A DNA stretch of 64,000 nt. Source: CAWATZ01 sp963784995 (GTDB taxonomy: Bacteria > Planctomycetota > Planctomycetia > Gemmatales > Gemmataceae). Where the stretch lies: positions 682,001 through 746,000 of the forward strand of contig CAWATZ010000007.1 of NCBI GenBank assembly GCA_963784995.1, read 5' to 3'. The stretch's first letter is position 1, and the number at the start of each line of letters is the position of its first letter. The notes below the pieces were generated by a model, which saw only the letters and a program-made list of their open reading frames with translations, searched no databases and was not told the origin of the DNA. The position numbers were made by a program, and so were the translations under genes. This document shows, piece by piece, positions 1-9,226 of this stretch.

Positions 1-1637
1 AAGCCCGGCAGCAGCAGCGACCACGGCAGCAGACCGAACAGCAATCCCGGCAGATGGAACCAGACCGGTTCGCGGTGATCGAGCGGAGCCAGGAAGCGGA
101 CGACGTTGTGTGTCCAGAAGAAGTAAGTCGCGAAATGGGGAAAGCGCCAGATCATGATCGCGTACCACGGCCCTGCGATCAGCAGGGCCAGCCCCAGGTA
201 GGCCGCGAGCGAGGCCAGCGTCAGCCGTGGCCGCCGTTTGTCCAGGAACGTGAAGGCCGCAAGCGGCGGCAGGACCAGGACCAGCGCGATCGGTCCCTTG
301 GTGAGCAGACCCAGTCCGCAGGCCCCGGCCGACAGCAACCACCACGACCAGCGCAGTTTTGGCCGATGCAGGGCCAGGTGGGCCGTGGCCAGCGCTGCCG
401 TCACGCACAGGCAAAGCAGCACGTCAAAGGTGAGCATCCGGCCCAGGTAAACGAAGCGTGCCGACAGGGTCAGGATGAGCGCTCCCCAGAAGGCACTGGC
501 CGGCCCGGCCACGTGCCGGCCCCAGAACCAGGTCAGCAGCACGGTCAGGACGCCCGCCAGGCCGGGGACCAGCCGGGCCGCCCAGTCGCACGGGCCCAGC
601 AGCGCGTAACTGCCGGCGGTCAGCCAGTACAGGAGCGGCGGCTTGTCGAGATAGGGCTCACCGGAGAGCGTGGGGGTCAGCCAATCGCCCGAGACAAGCA
701 TCTGCCGGGCGATCTCGGCGTGGCGCGGCTCCTGCGGTTCCAGCAGCGGTGCGTCCAGCTGGGTCAGGAACAGCAGGCACGCGATGAGCAGCAGGAGGGG
801 GAGGGCCAGGGATTCTGCGTTTGTTAGCCGCGACGCGGAGCGCAGCGCAGCGGAGCGCGGGGTTCCCCCATGGCGTGGAGACCCGCCGCGCTCCGCTGCG
901 CTGCGCTCCGCGTCGCGGCTAACAACTCCCGCGAACACCACCCGCATCCACCAGAACGGCAGCAGCCGGCCCAGCGTCCTTGGCACGTCCAGCAGCGACA
1001 CCTTGCTCCGGCCGGCAGGCCGGGGACGGTGCCGGACACCCGCCTCGGCCACGTCCAGGCCCAGCATCCGCGCTCGGGCCAGCATCTCGGTGTTGACGAA
1101 GAAATTGCTCGACTCCGGCAGCAGGTCGGCCAGCGCTTCACGGCGAAACACCTTGAGCGCACAATCGCAGTCACGAACTCCCGTTCCCAGCAGAGCGCGG
1201 ACCAGCAGGTTGTACCCGCGTGACAGGAACTTCCGCCGCCAGGAATCCTGACGGTCGATCCGGTAACCGACGGCGATTGGCCTGGTGTCGGTCAGCTCCA
1301 GGAGCAGACGGAGGTCGTCGAGATGGAACTGGCAGTCGCTGTCGGTGAAGGCCACGCGCTCGAGTTGTGCCGCCTCGAACCCGGTGCGCAGGGCGGCTCC
1401 GTAACCGCGGTTCCGTTCGTGCCGTAGCAGCCGCACGGCCGGCCGGGTCCGGGCCAGCTCGGTCACGATGGCCGCCGTCTCGTCGCTGCTGCCGTCATCG
1501 ACCACCAGGATCTCATGAGCGGCCGTCAACCGCGTCAGGGCCTCGTCGGCCTCGATCACGGCAGCGGCAACAACCCCGGCCTCGTTAAAGGCCGGCAGCA
1601 CCAGCGACAGACGCCAGCTTGAGGGAACGCCATCCAT
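1..1637 (-). CDS. GT2 glycosyltransferase fused to ArnT/PMT-like membrane glycosyltransferase (3' end outside window)
   Basis: The frame is open from an ATG at 1637 to the window edge, about 545 residues, so the C-terminus is missing. Residues 8-230 form a family 2 glycosyltransferase of the dolichol-phosphate-mannose synthase type: LVLPAFNEAG, LVVDDGSSDET, then FTDSDCQF as the metal-binding Asp motif. From about residue 275 the protein becomes hydrophobic and resembles ArnT/PMT-type lipid-linked sugar transferases, with EPRHAEIARQM and DKPPLLYWL in the first periplasmic loop followed by repeated membrane segments. Such a fusion would make a polyprenyl-phosphate sugar and then transfer it at the membrane. 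The start is supported by GGGAGGA seven bases upstream. A 105-bp palindrome sits in frame exactly between the two halves (residues about 237-272). Fusion is read directly from the frame; substrate is unknown. Confidence 0.8.
   Translation of the reverse strand, partial: MDGVPSSWRLSLVLPAFNEAGVVAAAVIEADEALTRLTAAHEILVVDDGSSDETAAIVTELARTRPAVRLLRHERNRGYGAALRTGFEAAQLERVAFTDSDCQFHLDDLRLLLELTDTRPIAVGYRIDRQDSWRRKFLSRGYNLLVRALLGTGVRDCDCALKVFRREALADLLPESSNFFVNTEMLARARMLGLDVAEAGVRHRPRPAGRSKVSLLDVPRTLGRLLPFWWMRVVFAGVVSRDAERSAAERGGSPRHGGTPRSAALRSASRLTNAESLALPLLLLIACLLFLTQLDAPLLEPQEPRHAEIARQMLVSGDWLTPTLSGEPYLDKPPLLYWLTAGSYALLGPCDWAARLVPGLAGVLTVLLTWFWGRHVAGPASAFWGALILTLSARFVYLGRMLTFDVLLCLCVTAALATAHLALHRPKLRWSWWLLSAGACGLGLLTKGPIALVLVLPPLAAFTFLDKRRPRLTLASLAAYLGLALLIAGPWYAIMIWRFPHFATYFFWTHNVVRFLAPLDHREPVWFHLPGLLFGLLPWSLLLPG
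821..925. repeat. Long perfect palindrome inside coding sequence (GTTAG-ended family)
   Basis: Two perfect 40-base arms (821-860 and 886-925) flank a 25-base loop. The ends read TTGTTAGCCGCGACGC and its complement. The element is translated through in the glycosyltransferase gene without breaking the frame and gives an Arg/Ser/Ala-rich linker. An intergenic relative with the same ends lies at 63183-63248. Confidence 0.9.
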
Positions 1638-1720
1638 GGCCGATCCTCCCGGAACAATGGGGCACCAGGGCCACCCAAAGTCCCACAGGGAGGCAGTTGC
1701 TGTCAAGGGGAGGAAAGAAA

Positions 1721-1749
1721 CTCCCCTCTCCCCAGCGGGGAGAGGGGAG
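1721..1749 (-). terminator. Stem-loop downstream of the vWA gene
   Basis: Perfect 13-bp arms CTCCCCTCTCCCC (1721-1733) and its complement (1737-1749) with an AGC loop, 12 bases past the stop of the vWA gene and before the next minus-strand gene. A T-run is not obvious, so the terminator role is inferred from position and stem strength. Confidence 0.5.
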
Positions 1750-1760
1750 AAAGAGTGGGG

Positions 1761-4700
1761 TTACCGTCCCGGAATGACCGGATTGGTCAGCTTGGGCTGG
1801 GCGGTGACGGTGTTGAACACCGGCGACAGCGACACCCGCACGGTGCGGCGGTCGGCCGACAGCACGGCCTGGGCGGTGACGTCCACGCCGGTGTGCAGGA
1901 ACGAGTTCACCCGGTTCTGGATCAGCATCCGATCATTTCTGCTCTCCAGCGGCACCTTGATCGGTTTCTGGGCCATCCGCGGCAGGCCCGACGTCGAGAC
2001 GCTGCCCTGGAAGCCGCGCTGGTAGCCGGTGACCTCCGGGTCGGCCATGACCCGCAGCTGGTTCAGCACCCGGTCGGGGCTTTCCGGCGTCAGGGCCGTC
2101 GGACCGTCCGTGGCTTGCACCGTTTCCGGCGGCGGCAGGTACGCCGTCTCCGTCCGCCGGCCGCCGCTGAGCATGATCGGCTTGATCTTGCTGGCGCCCA
2201 CCTCGATGGTGATCGGCAGGTCCACGTGTTCGTTAGGAGTGCCCTGGTGGCGGATCACGGTCAGCTTGGCCTTGTTGCCCAGCGGCTGGCCCCAGACGCG
2301 CTCGACGTTGACGACGTACTCGCCGGGGAAGGCCACGGCGGCCACGTACGTCTCACCGGCGCCGTTCGCCAGCGCGTCGCCGATCAGCGTGCCGCCGCCG
2401 ACCGTCTGCCGGCACAGCGACGAGCAGGTGCCGCCGGAGGGCTCGGTCACCTTCAGGTCCAGGTCGGCCTCGCCTTGCCATTCCAGCTTGATCACCAGAT
2501 CGCGCTGCCGCTGCTCGCTGACCGCCTTGAGCAGGTGCTCGGCTTCATCCTTGCGGTTGTTTTTCTCCAGCTTCTGGACCATCAGCTCCAGTTTCTGCTG
2601 GGCCCGATCCTGCATTTCCTTGTTGTTGTACGGCCAGTCCTGGCGGACCAGGTTGCCCGCGGCCCACTCCATCGCCTTGACGTCGTCGGCCAGCTCGGCG
2701 TAAGCCAGGCACTCGGCGTAGGGCCGGGCCAGGTTCGGCTCCAGCAGGGCCGCCTGCCGGGCAAAGGCCACTGCCCGGTCGTAGCGCTTGCTGCTGGAAC
2801 AGGCCTGGGCCGCCTGCAGGAAGCTGCTGGCGTCCCGCGGCGCCAGGTCGGCCGCGGACACCTCGGCCCGTTCGATCTCATCGGGCGAAGCACCGCTTTC
2901 GCGCAATGCGATCGCGAGGGACTCATAGACCCAGGGTTTGACCAGCACTCCCTGGCGGAGGTTGGCCTTGAGGAACTCGGCCGCATGCTCCCATTTCAGG
3001 TTCAGGGCCAGGTAGTCGGCCACGGCGACGATCAGGCCGGGATCGGTCGAACCCTTGGCCAGGATGTTCTGCCAGACCTTCCTGGGATCCAGGTCCGGCT
3101 TCTCCTCGCCGTTGCCCGCCACCTGGACCTTGGGATCTTTTTTCTTCTTGTCCAGGTTAGCGAGCAGGTCCTTGACGTGTTTCTCCAGCATGACGTTGCC
3201 GGGGCCCATGCCCGGCATGGGGTTGTACATCGCCCCCTGGCTGGTGTGAATGCGCGAAGTGGCCTTGACCACTAATGCCATGGCGGGCGGATAGTAGCCG
3301 ACCTGGTTCATCAGGCCGCCCAGGGCGTCCGGGTCCATCATGCCCGGGTCGCCCATGTTGAGCTGGTTGATCGGCAGACCGGTGTTGGGGTCAAACTGGC
3401 CGCCCTGTCCTGCCCAGTCGCGGGGGGTGCCGATCAGCTGCCGGATGGTGCTGATCAGGACGGTGGCCTGGCTGTTGTTCTGCAAGCCCATGCTGCCGGC
3501 AAAGCCGCTAAAGCCGCCGCCGGCCAGGCCGATCTGGCCCGCACCCATGAACTGCCCCTGGAAGCCACCCTGGCCCATCGCACCCAGGCCGCCAAGCTGA
3601 GCGCCCAGGGCACCACCCAGGGCACCACCCAGGGCACCACCACCCAGGGCACCACCCAGGGCGCCGCCCAGGGCACCGCCCAGGGCGCCGCCCAGGGCGC
3701 CACCCAGGGCACCGCCCAGCGGACCGCCCAGGGCACCACCCAGAGCACCACCAATGGGGCCGCCGAGAGCGCCGCCCATGGCCCCCATGGCCCCCATGGG
3801 ACCAACACCCATCAGGGAGAAGGGGTTGGCGTAGCCGCCGAAGATGCCCAGGGCGCCGGTCTGGTTGAGGAACTGCTGCTGGACGAAGGAGCCGGGGGTC
3901 GGGATCGGCGTCACCAGTTCCGCTGCCGGGTAAGCACGGACCGTCTTCTCGTTGAGGGCGTAGCGGCCCGTGGTGATCTCGATCGCGCCGCGGCGGATGA
4001 TGTACGTGGCGCCGGTCGGAGCGGGCACGCGGGCCAGGACCATCTTGAGGACCGTACTCAGGGTCACCTTGGACTTGGGCGGGATCGGATTGGGCTGGGC
4101 AATTTCCGTCTTCAGCACGTCCATGACCTGGTCGAACTTGAAGGCCGCCTCGTTGATCTCGATGTTGACGTCATGCCGTTTCTGGAGCTGGTCGATGGCT
4201 TCCTGCAGGGTCGTCTTGGGATCGTCGAAGCCGGCAAAGTTGTACGGCAGGGCCAGCTTGTCGCGCAGCTGGTAGGCTTCGGGCGGCATGCCGGCACCGA
4301 AGGTCTGGATGGCGTAGCGCTCGATGCGGTACTTGGAGAAGTCGGCCCAGTTGTCGAAGCGGTCGCGGGTCAGGCCGCGGATGATGGTGCTGTCCGGGAA
4401 CTCGATGCCCGGCTCGTCCGGGAAGGGCCGATGCGATTTCTCGACCTGGAGCATGACAGCCAGGAAGCGCTCCTCGCGGTCGCGGCGCATCTCCTGGACC
4501 TCGCGGACGTGGTATGCCACCACGCCCGAGCGGTAGGCCGCGCCCACGGGCTGCGGCACTTCCTTGCCCTGGACGGCCAGGTCGCGGCGGATGTTCTCGG
4601 CCTGCTGGAAGGCAAGGTCGGCCCGGCCCTGGTTCATCAGGTTGTGGTAGACCCCCAGCCGGCGGGCGATGCGTTTCTCGCTCTGCTCCTCCAGGGTGAG

Positions 4701-6518
4701 CTTGACCAGGTCGCTCTCGGCCCGGGCCCGGAGACGGGCGGCTTCGGCCTGGGCCTGCTTGACGCGGATGCCCTCGGTGGCCACGCTCTGCAGCGCCCGC
4801 TCCAGCCGATTGCTCAGGGTTACCCGGACTTGCGGGCTGACGTCGATGTTGTTGCGGATGCCGTCCAGTTGCCGTTTCAGCAGTTCCTGGGCGTCGTCGG
4901 GAACGTTCCGCACCATGCGGTTGGCGCTGCGGATGGTGTCGTCCACCAGCTTGGTGGTCAGCTGGTCGGCCACTGCCCGGAGCGCCTTGGCCTCCTGGAG
5001 CGGATCGTCAGGACGGGCCTTGACGTTCTTCTCGACGTCGCCCTTGGCCGGCGCGTTGTCCGGGGCGTCCGGCAGTGCATCCTTGCGCGGGCCGCGGACG
5101 ACCTGGCCGTTCTGGACGTGAACCACCAGGTCTTTCCGGTCCGCGCTCCACTGCTTCTTCAGTTCGTCGCGGGTGATCTTGCCGCTGCGGAGGTCTTGCA
5201 CCAGTTCCTTGCCGACCTGGGCTTCCTTGCAGGTGGGATCGATCTCCTGGGCCTGCTGGAACAGCTTCATGGCAGCGTCATAATTGTTCTTGTCCAGGGC
5301 CCACCCGGCATCGCCGAGGGCCTTGGTCCGGGCCCACTGGTCCTGCTCGAAGGCGTAGGCCAGCAGCCGGTCGGCCTGCATCAGGGCCGGCCGCTCTTTC
5401 TGATGCTGCCACTGCTTGACGATGTTGATCAGGAAGAAGTTGTCGAGGTCGGCCGGGGGGAGCTGAGGGTCGAGCTTCAGCTCAACCGGCTGGCCGGCCA
5501 GCGAGCCGGCCACGGTATACTTCAGCCGCTCGGGGGCCTTGCGGAGCTTGCCCACGACCAGGGTCGGCGTATCGCGGCGCAGGGGCGGCAGCCGGGCCGG
5601 GTAAGCCTCGGCGACCTCGGCCGGGTAGGTCACCTGGGTGGGATAGAGGATCGGCTCGGCGAAGGCCTCGAGCAGACCGGTGGCGACGCCCCGCACGCCT
5701 GCGTGCGCTCCGGCCGGCAGGCCGGCCTGCGCTTCGGGGCCGGTCTTGGGATCCAGCCGGACCACTTTACCGCCGCTGCCGTTGGCGAAGCCGTGCAGGT
5801 TGAGCGGCTCAAAGTTGACGCCCAGCGGCACCGAGTAGAAGGCGATCTCTTTCTCGACCAGCTTGCTCATCAGGGCGGCCCGGTCGTCGTTGTCGATGGG
5901 CCCGGCCACGCTCTGGCCGTCGCCCAGCAGCACGATGATCCGCTGCCGGCCCGGGGCGTCGTGGAACTGTTTCGGAACGTCGGTCAGGGCCTGCTTGAGG
6001 TTGACGGCCCCGGAGGGATATTGCTGGTCGAGGTCCTTGAGGGTGCCGGCCAGGTCCTTGACGGCCTTGAAGTCCGCGAGCCGTTTGGCGCTGGTGTTGA
6101 CCGTCCAGAGGGCGAGCCGATCCGTGGGGTCGAGCTTGCCGGCCAGGGTCCGGGCGATCTCGATGGCCTGGCTCAGCGGACCGTTGACCTTGCTGGCCGA
6201 GGTGTCGATGAGCAAGGCAATGTCGCGAGGCCGGCGCGGCAGATCCTGCAGTTGCAGCTTGACCTGCAGCGCGAACAGGGTCTGCTTGTCGGTGGTCTGG
6301 TAGATGCTCAGGGGCTGATCGGCGAAGCGATTGCCGACACCCCCGTCGGCGAGAGGATCCGGCTTGATCAGCTTGTCGGCGGTGGCGTTCCCCTTGTGGA
6401 AGTCCTTGAGCGCCTTGTTCTTGTCGTTCTTCGGATCGCCCCAGACGTGGGCACTGGTGATGATGGCTGCCAGGGACAGAATCCCCCCGACCATCATGAG
6501 TCGGCGGACCTCAAACAT
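1761..6518 (-). CDS. Large secreted vWA-domain protein with Gly-Ala-Leu tandem repeat
   Basis: 1585 residues. I start at the ATG at 6518 (MFEVRRLMMVGG), which gives a clean signal peptide and has a G-rich ribosome site; the frame is open 55 codons further upstream but without signal-peptide character. Residues about 98-290 form a von Willebrand A domain with the MIDAS motif DTSAS (105-109) and LLGDGQS. The middle is helical and charged, with TPR-like composition. Next comes a secretin/STN-like segment (QEAIDQLQKRHDVNIEINEA). A low-complexity GALGGALGG stretch lies near 916-972, followed by more helical repeats and a beta-rich C-terminus. Expected location is periplasmic or surface. vWA domains usually mediate metal-dependent protein binding; the partner is not evident. 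Confidence 0.75.
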   Translation of the reverse strand: MFEVRRLMMVGGILSLAAIITSAHVWGDPKNDKNKALKDFHKGNATADKLIKPDPLADGGVGNRFADQPLSIYQTTDKQTLFALQVKLQLQDLPRRPRDIALLIDTSASKVNGPLSQAIEIARTLAGKLDPTDRLALWTVNTSAKRLADFKAVKDLAGTLKDLDQQYPSGAVNLKQALTDVPKQFHDAPGRQRIIVLLGDGQSVAGPIDNDDRAALMSKLVEKEIAFYSVPLGVNFEPLNLHGFANGSGGKVVRLDPKTGPEAQAGLPAGAHAGVRGVATGLLEAFAEPILYPTQVTYPAEVAEAYPARLPPLRRDTPTLVVGKLRKAPERLKYTVAGSLAGQPVELKLDPQLPPADLDNFFLINIVKQWQHQKERPALMQADRLLAYAFEQDQWARTKALGDAGWALDKNNYDAAMKLFQQAQEIDPTCKEAQVGKELVQDLRSGKITRDELKKQWSADRKDLVVHVQNGQVVRGPRKDALPDAPDNAPAKGDVEKNVKARPDDPLQEAKALRAVADQLTTKLVDDTIRSANRMVRNVPDDAQELLKRQLDGIRNNIDVSPQVRVTLSNRLERALQSVATEGIRVKQAQAEAARLRARAESDLVKLTLEEQSEKRIARRLGVYHNLMNQGRADLAFQQAENIRRDLAVQGKEVPQPVGAAYRSGVVAYHVREVQEMRRDREERFLAVMLQVEKSHRPFPDEPGIEFPDSTIIRGLTRDRFDNWADFSKYRIERYAIQTFGAGMPPEAYQLRDKLALPYNFAGFDDPKTTLQEAIDQLQKRHDVNIEINEAAFKFDQVMDVLKTEIAQPNPIPPKSKVTLSTVLKMVLARVPAPTGATYIIRRGAIEITTGRYALNEKTVRAYPAAELVTPIPTPGSFVQQQFLNQTGALGIFGGYANPFSLMGVGPMGAMGAMGGALGGPIGGALGGALGGPLGGALGGALGGALGGALGGALGGALGGGALGGALGGALGAQLGGLGAMGQGGFQGQFMGAGQIGLAGGGFSGFAGSMGLQNNSQATVLISTIRQLIGTPRDWAGQGGQFDPNTGLPINQLNMGDPGMMDPDALGGLMNQVGYYPPAMALVVKATSRIHTSQGAMYNPMPGMGPGNVMLEKHVKDLLANLDKKKKDPKVQVAGNGEEKPDLDPRKVWQNILAKGSTDPGLIVAVADYLALNLKWEHAAEFLKANLRQGVLVKPWVYESLAIALRESGASPDEIERAEVSAADLAPRDASSFLQAAQACSSSKRYDRAVAFARQAALLEPNLARPYAECLAYAELADDVKAMEWAAGNLVRQDWPYNNKEMQDRAQQKLELMVQKLEKNNRKDEAEHLLKAVSEQRQRDLVIKLEWQGEADLDLKVTEPSGGTCSSLCRQTVGGGTLIGDALANGAGETYVAAVAFPGEYVVNVERVWGQPLGNKAKLTVIRHQGTPNEHVDLPITIEVGASKIKPIMLSGGRRTETAYLPPPETVQATDGPTALTPESPDRVLNQLRVMADPEVTGYQRGFQGSVSTSGLPRMAQKPIKVPLESRNDRMLIQNRVNSFLHTGVDVTAQAVLSADRRTVRVSLSPVFNTVTAQPKLTNPVIPGR
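3601..3770 (-). repeat. 12-bp tandem repeat encoding GALG units
   Basis: About thirteen near-identical copies of a 12-base unit of the form CAGGGCACCACC/CAGGGCGCCGCC on the plus strand. On the coding strand they give GGAL-type repeats. Such arrays change copy number by slippage in multiples of four residues, so length could vary without loss of frame. Confidence 0.85.
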
Positions 6519-6960
6519 GCTCGGACCCCCTGTACGCTCGAAACTTCGCAGGCTAAAGCCTGCGGCTACGGAACGGTTTCTCCGGAAGTCGATCACCCCT
6601 ACGAATTCTAAAACTTCCCCGACTTGCGCCGCCAGCGGATTGTTTCGTCGAAAAGTTCGGCAAACTGCTCGTGGACCGAACAATCCGCGAAACCGGTGTT
6701 TTCCGCAGGCTCGTCGAGGTCATCCTCCGCGGGCTGGCAGCCGCAAGCGGCTTGTGTTTGCCAATACTGGCATGATATAACGCCTGGAGAGGGTTGGGAA
6801 GACCTCCGGCGAGCGGCGCGGCCAGTGCCAGGCAGCAGCGGTTTCAAGGAGATAACCCGCAACCCCCAGCGTTCGTTGGCGCGGCGGCCGGCAAGGAGGC
6901 AGGAAGCCTGCTCGTAAACTCGAAATTCACATTTCGGATTTGTCGCCCGGAGAAGGCATC
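6519..6960. other. Divergent intergenic region with small palindromes
   Basis: This 442-base gap separates the minus-strand vWA gene from plus-strand manA. I see no convincing gene. It contains an 18-base perfect stem-loop (6547-6564, CGCAGGCT and complement) and the 14-base palindrome AGCCGCAAGCGGCT (6739-6752). The second word recurs in both arms of the palindrome at 13422-13514. Short open frames on the minus strand (for example 6608-6862) have no ribosome site or recognisable content. Confidence 0.4.
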
Positions 6961-7929
6961 GTGACCGATCCGCTGAGCTTTGAGCCGTGGCTGCGACCCC
7001 TCCCCTGGGGCGGCCGGCGTCTGGGAACGCACCTGGGCAAGACCCTGCCCGAAGGAGTTGCCTGCGGCGAGTCCTGGGAGATCAGCGATCATCCCAGCCA
7101 TCGCAGCGTGGTGGCTAGCGGTCCGCTGGCGGGCCAGACCCTGCGGCAGCTGATGGAACGGCAGCGGAGCGCTCTGCTGGGCCCCTCCGCACCCAGCCAC
7201 GAGGTATTTCCCTGGCTAATCAAGTACCTGGACGCCCGCGACTTCCTGTCGGTGCAGGTGCATCCGGACGAGGAAGCGGTCCGGCTCTTGTGGCCGGGCG
7301 AGCGGGCCAAGACCGAGGCCTGGTTTGTCCTGGAGGCGCAGCCGGGCAGCCGGATCTGGGCCGGCCTCAAACCGGGCGTGGACGAGCCGGCCTTGCGTTC
7401 GGCCCTGTCGGCGGGCCGGGTGGTCGAGTGCCTGCACGTCATCAGCCCGGCCGTGGGGGATTGCCTGTTCCTGCCGGCGGGGACGGTCCACGCGGTCGGC
7501 GGCGGCGTCTTGCTGGCCGAGGTGCAGCAGACCAGCGACGCCACCTTTCGGCTGCACGACTGGGACCGCCGCGACGCCCAGGGGCAGCCGCGTCCCTTGC
7601 ACGTCGAGCAGGCCCTGGCGTCGCTGAACTGGCAGCAGGGACCGATCCAGCCGGTCCGGGCCTCGGCCGAAGTCGGGCCCTGGCAGCGGCTGGTCCGCTG
7701 CCGCTACTTCGAGCTGGAACACACCCGGCAAACGGAGCCGTTCGCGATTCCCGGCGGCCGCTTGCAGGCGCTGCTGATCGTGGCCGGCCGCGGTGTCATC
7801 CAGGGCCGCTCGGTTCGCCAGGAAGTGCGGCCCGGCTCCACCCTGCTGTTGGCGGCCGCCTGCCCGGGGGTGACCTGCCTGCCCGAGGGTTCGATGGAAC
7901 TGCTGCTGGTGCGCCTGCCCGACGAGTGA
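6961..7929 (+). CDS. manA: Class I mannose-6-phosphate isomerase
   Basis: 322 residues, the size of short bacterial phosphomannose isomerases, which interconvert fructose-6-phosphate and mannose-6-phosphate for GDP-mannose and glycan synthesis. Zinc-site motifs are present: SVQVHPDEE (Gln and His ligands), AWFVLEAQPGSRIWAG, and LPAGTVHAVGGGVLLAEVQQ with the later His. RLHDWDR is the conserved substrate-side segment. I choose the GTG at 6961 because GGAGAAGG lies just upstream; a TTG at 6940 is possible. The intact cupin motifs suggest a working enzyme. It may supply mannose donors to glycosyltransferases such as the one at the start of the window, which is inference. Confidence 0.87.
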   Translation: MTDPLSFEPWLRPLPWGGRRLGTHLGKTLPEGVACGESWEISDHPSHRSVVASGPLAGQTLRQLMERQRSALLGPSAPSHEVFPWLIKYLDARDFLSVQVHPDEEAVRLLWPGERAKTEAWFVLEAQPGSRIWAGLKPGVDEPALRSALSAGRVVECLHVISPAVGDCLFLPAGTVHAVGGGVLLAEVQQTSDATFRLHDWDRRDAQGQPRPLHVEQALASLNWQQGPIQPVRASAEVGPWQRLVRCRYFELEHTRQTEPFAIPGGRLQALLIVAGRGVIQGRSVRQEVRPGSTLLLAAACPGVTCLPEGSMELLLVRLPDE

Positions 7930-7963
7930 ACCCGCTCTCCCCTGGAACCGAAAGGCACCACCC

Positions 7964-9226
7964 ATGAAACCCTCGCTTCTTCTCGTGCCGGCCTTCCTGA
8001 TCGCGCTGGCGGCCTGTGGGGCCGACTGGACCCAGTTTCGGGGACCGGGCGGCTCGGGGACCAGCAGCGACACCGGCCTGCCCACGACCTGGTCCGACAA
8101 GGAGAACCTCCTCTGGCGGACAGCGCTTCCCGGACCGGGCTCGTCCAGCCCGATTGTGGTGGGCAAGCGGGTGTACCTGACCTGTTATACCGGCTACGGT
8201 CTGGAGAAGGGCAAGGGGGACATGCAGAAGCTGATGCGGCACCTGGTGTGCGTCAGCCGGGACAGGGGGGACATTCTCTGGGTCCGGGACTTCAAGGCGC
8301 TGCTGCCCGAATCGGACTACGTCGATGCCAACGAAACGGAGCACGGCTACAGTTCCAGCACGCTGGCCAGCGACGGCAAGCGGCTCTACGCCTTCTTCGG
8401 CAAGTCGGGAGTCCACTGTCTCGATCTGGACGGCAAGGAGATCTGGCACAGCAGCGTCGGCTCCACGGTCCACGGCTGGGGATCAGCCAACTCGCCGGTG
8501 CTTTACCAGGACCTGGTGATCGTCAACGCCAGCATCGAGAGCAGGACTCTGGTCGCCCTGGACAGGAACACCGGCAAGGAAGTCTGGTCCGTCCAGGAAG
8601 TGTTCTCTTCGCGGGACACGCCGGTCCTGGTGGACCTGCCCGACGGCCGCACCGAGCTGGTTGTCAATGACAACAAATCCCTCCGCGGCTTCGATCCCAA
8701 AAGCGGACAGCCCTTGTGGCGCGTGAGCGGCTTTGGCGGCAACATGAGCCCCAGTGTCGTGACTCACAAGGGTGTGGTTTACCTTCTGCGCAGCGGTTCC
8801 GAGGGCGGCGGCCTCCTGGCGATCAAGGCCGGCGGCCGGGGCGACGTCACGAAGACGCACGTCCTGTGGCGAGCCAAGGGTTCCTCTCAGGTTTCCTCGC
8901 CGGTCTGGTACGAGGGCCGTCTTTACTGGGTGGCGGGCGGCATTGTCACGTGCCTGGACGCGACCAGCGGCAACGAAGTCTACCGCGGCCGGCTCCCCGG
9001 CAACCCCCGGTTCTACGCCTCCGCCCTGGCCGCGGACGGGAAAATCTACTGCGTCTCCCGCTTCACCGGCACCTGCGTGCTGAGCAGCGAGCCGCCCTTC
9101 AAGGTGCTGGCCCACAACAGGTTCGCCGACGACAACAGCCGGACCAATGCGTCGCCGATTGTCCATGCGGGGTGCCTGCTATTGCGGAACGATCGGTATT
9201 TGTACTGCCTCGGGAAAAAACAATGA
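7964..9226 (+). CDS. Secreted PQQ-like beta-propeller protein
   Basis: 420 residues with a signal peptide (MKPSLLLVPAFLIALAACGA) and the planctomycete propeller opening DWTQFRGPGGSGTSSDTGLP. Repeated blades follow, for example SSPIVVGKRVYLTCY, LDRNTGKEVWSV and ARGSSQVSSPV-like segments, typical of the PQQ/BamB-like propeller superfamily. The residues needed for a PQQ dehydrogenase are not evident, so a binding or scaffold role outside the cytoplasm is more likely than catalysis. The signal peptide ends near a Cys, so lipid attachment is possible. The stop codon overlaps the start of the next small gene in an ATGA arrangement, indicating coupled translation. Function beyond the fold is unknown. 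Confidence 0.8.
   Translation: MKPSLLLVPAFLIALAACGADWTQFRGPGGSGTSSDTGLPTTWSDKENLLWRTALPGPGSSSPIVVGKRVYLTCYTGYGLEKGKGDMQKLMRHLVCVSRDRGDILWVRDFKALLPESDYVDANETEHGYSSSTLASDGKRLYAFFGKSGVHCLDLDGKEIWHSSVGSTVHGWGSANSPVLYQDLVIVNASIESRTLVALDRNTGKEVWSVQEVFSSRDTPVLVDLPDGRTELVVNDNKSLRGFDPKSGQPLWRVSGFGGNMSPSVVTHKGVVYLLRSGSEGGGLLAIKAGGRGDVTKTHVLWRAKGSSQVSSPVWYEGRLYWVAGGIVTCLDATSGNEVYRGRLPGNPRFYASALAADGKIYCVSRFTGTCVLSSEPPFKVLAHNRFADDNSRTNASPIVHAGCLLLRNDRYLYCLGKKQ

Noticed and set aside
3601..3770. CRISPR array
   Set aside because: The repeat has no spacers and is a coding tandem repeat; no cas genes are present.
4173..6611. An 812-codon open frame on the plus strand
   Set aside because: It is the antisense shadow of the vWA gene; the protein is low-complexity, lacks motifs and has no ribosome site.
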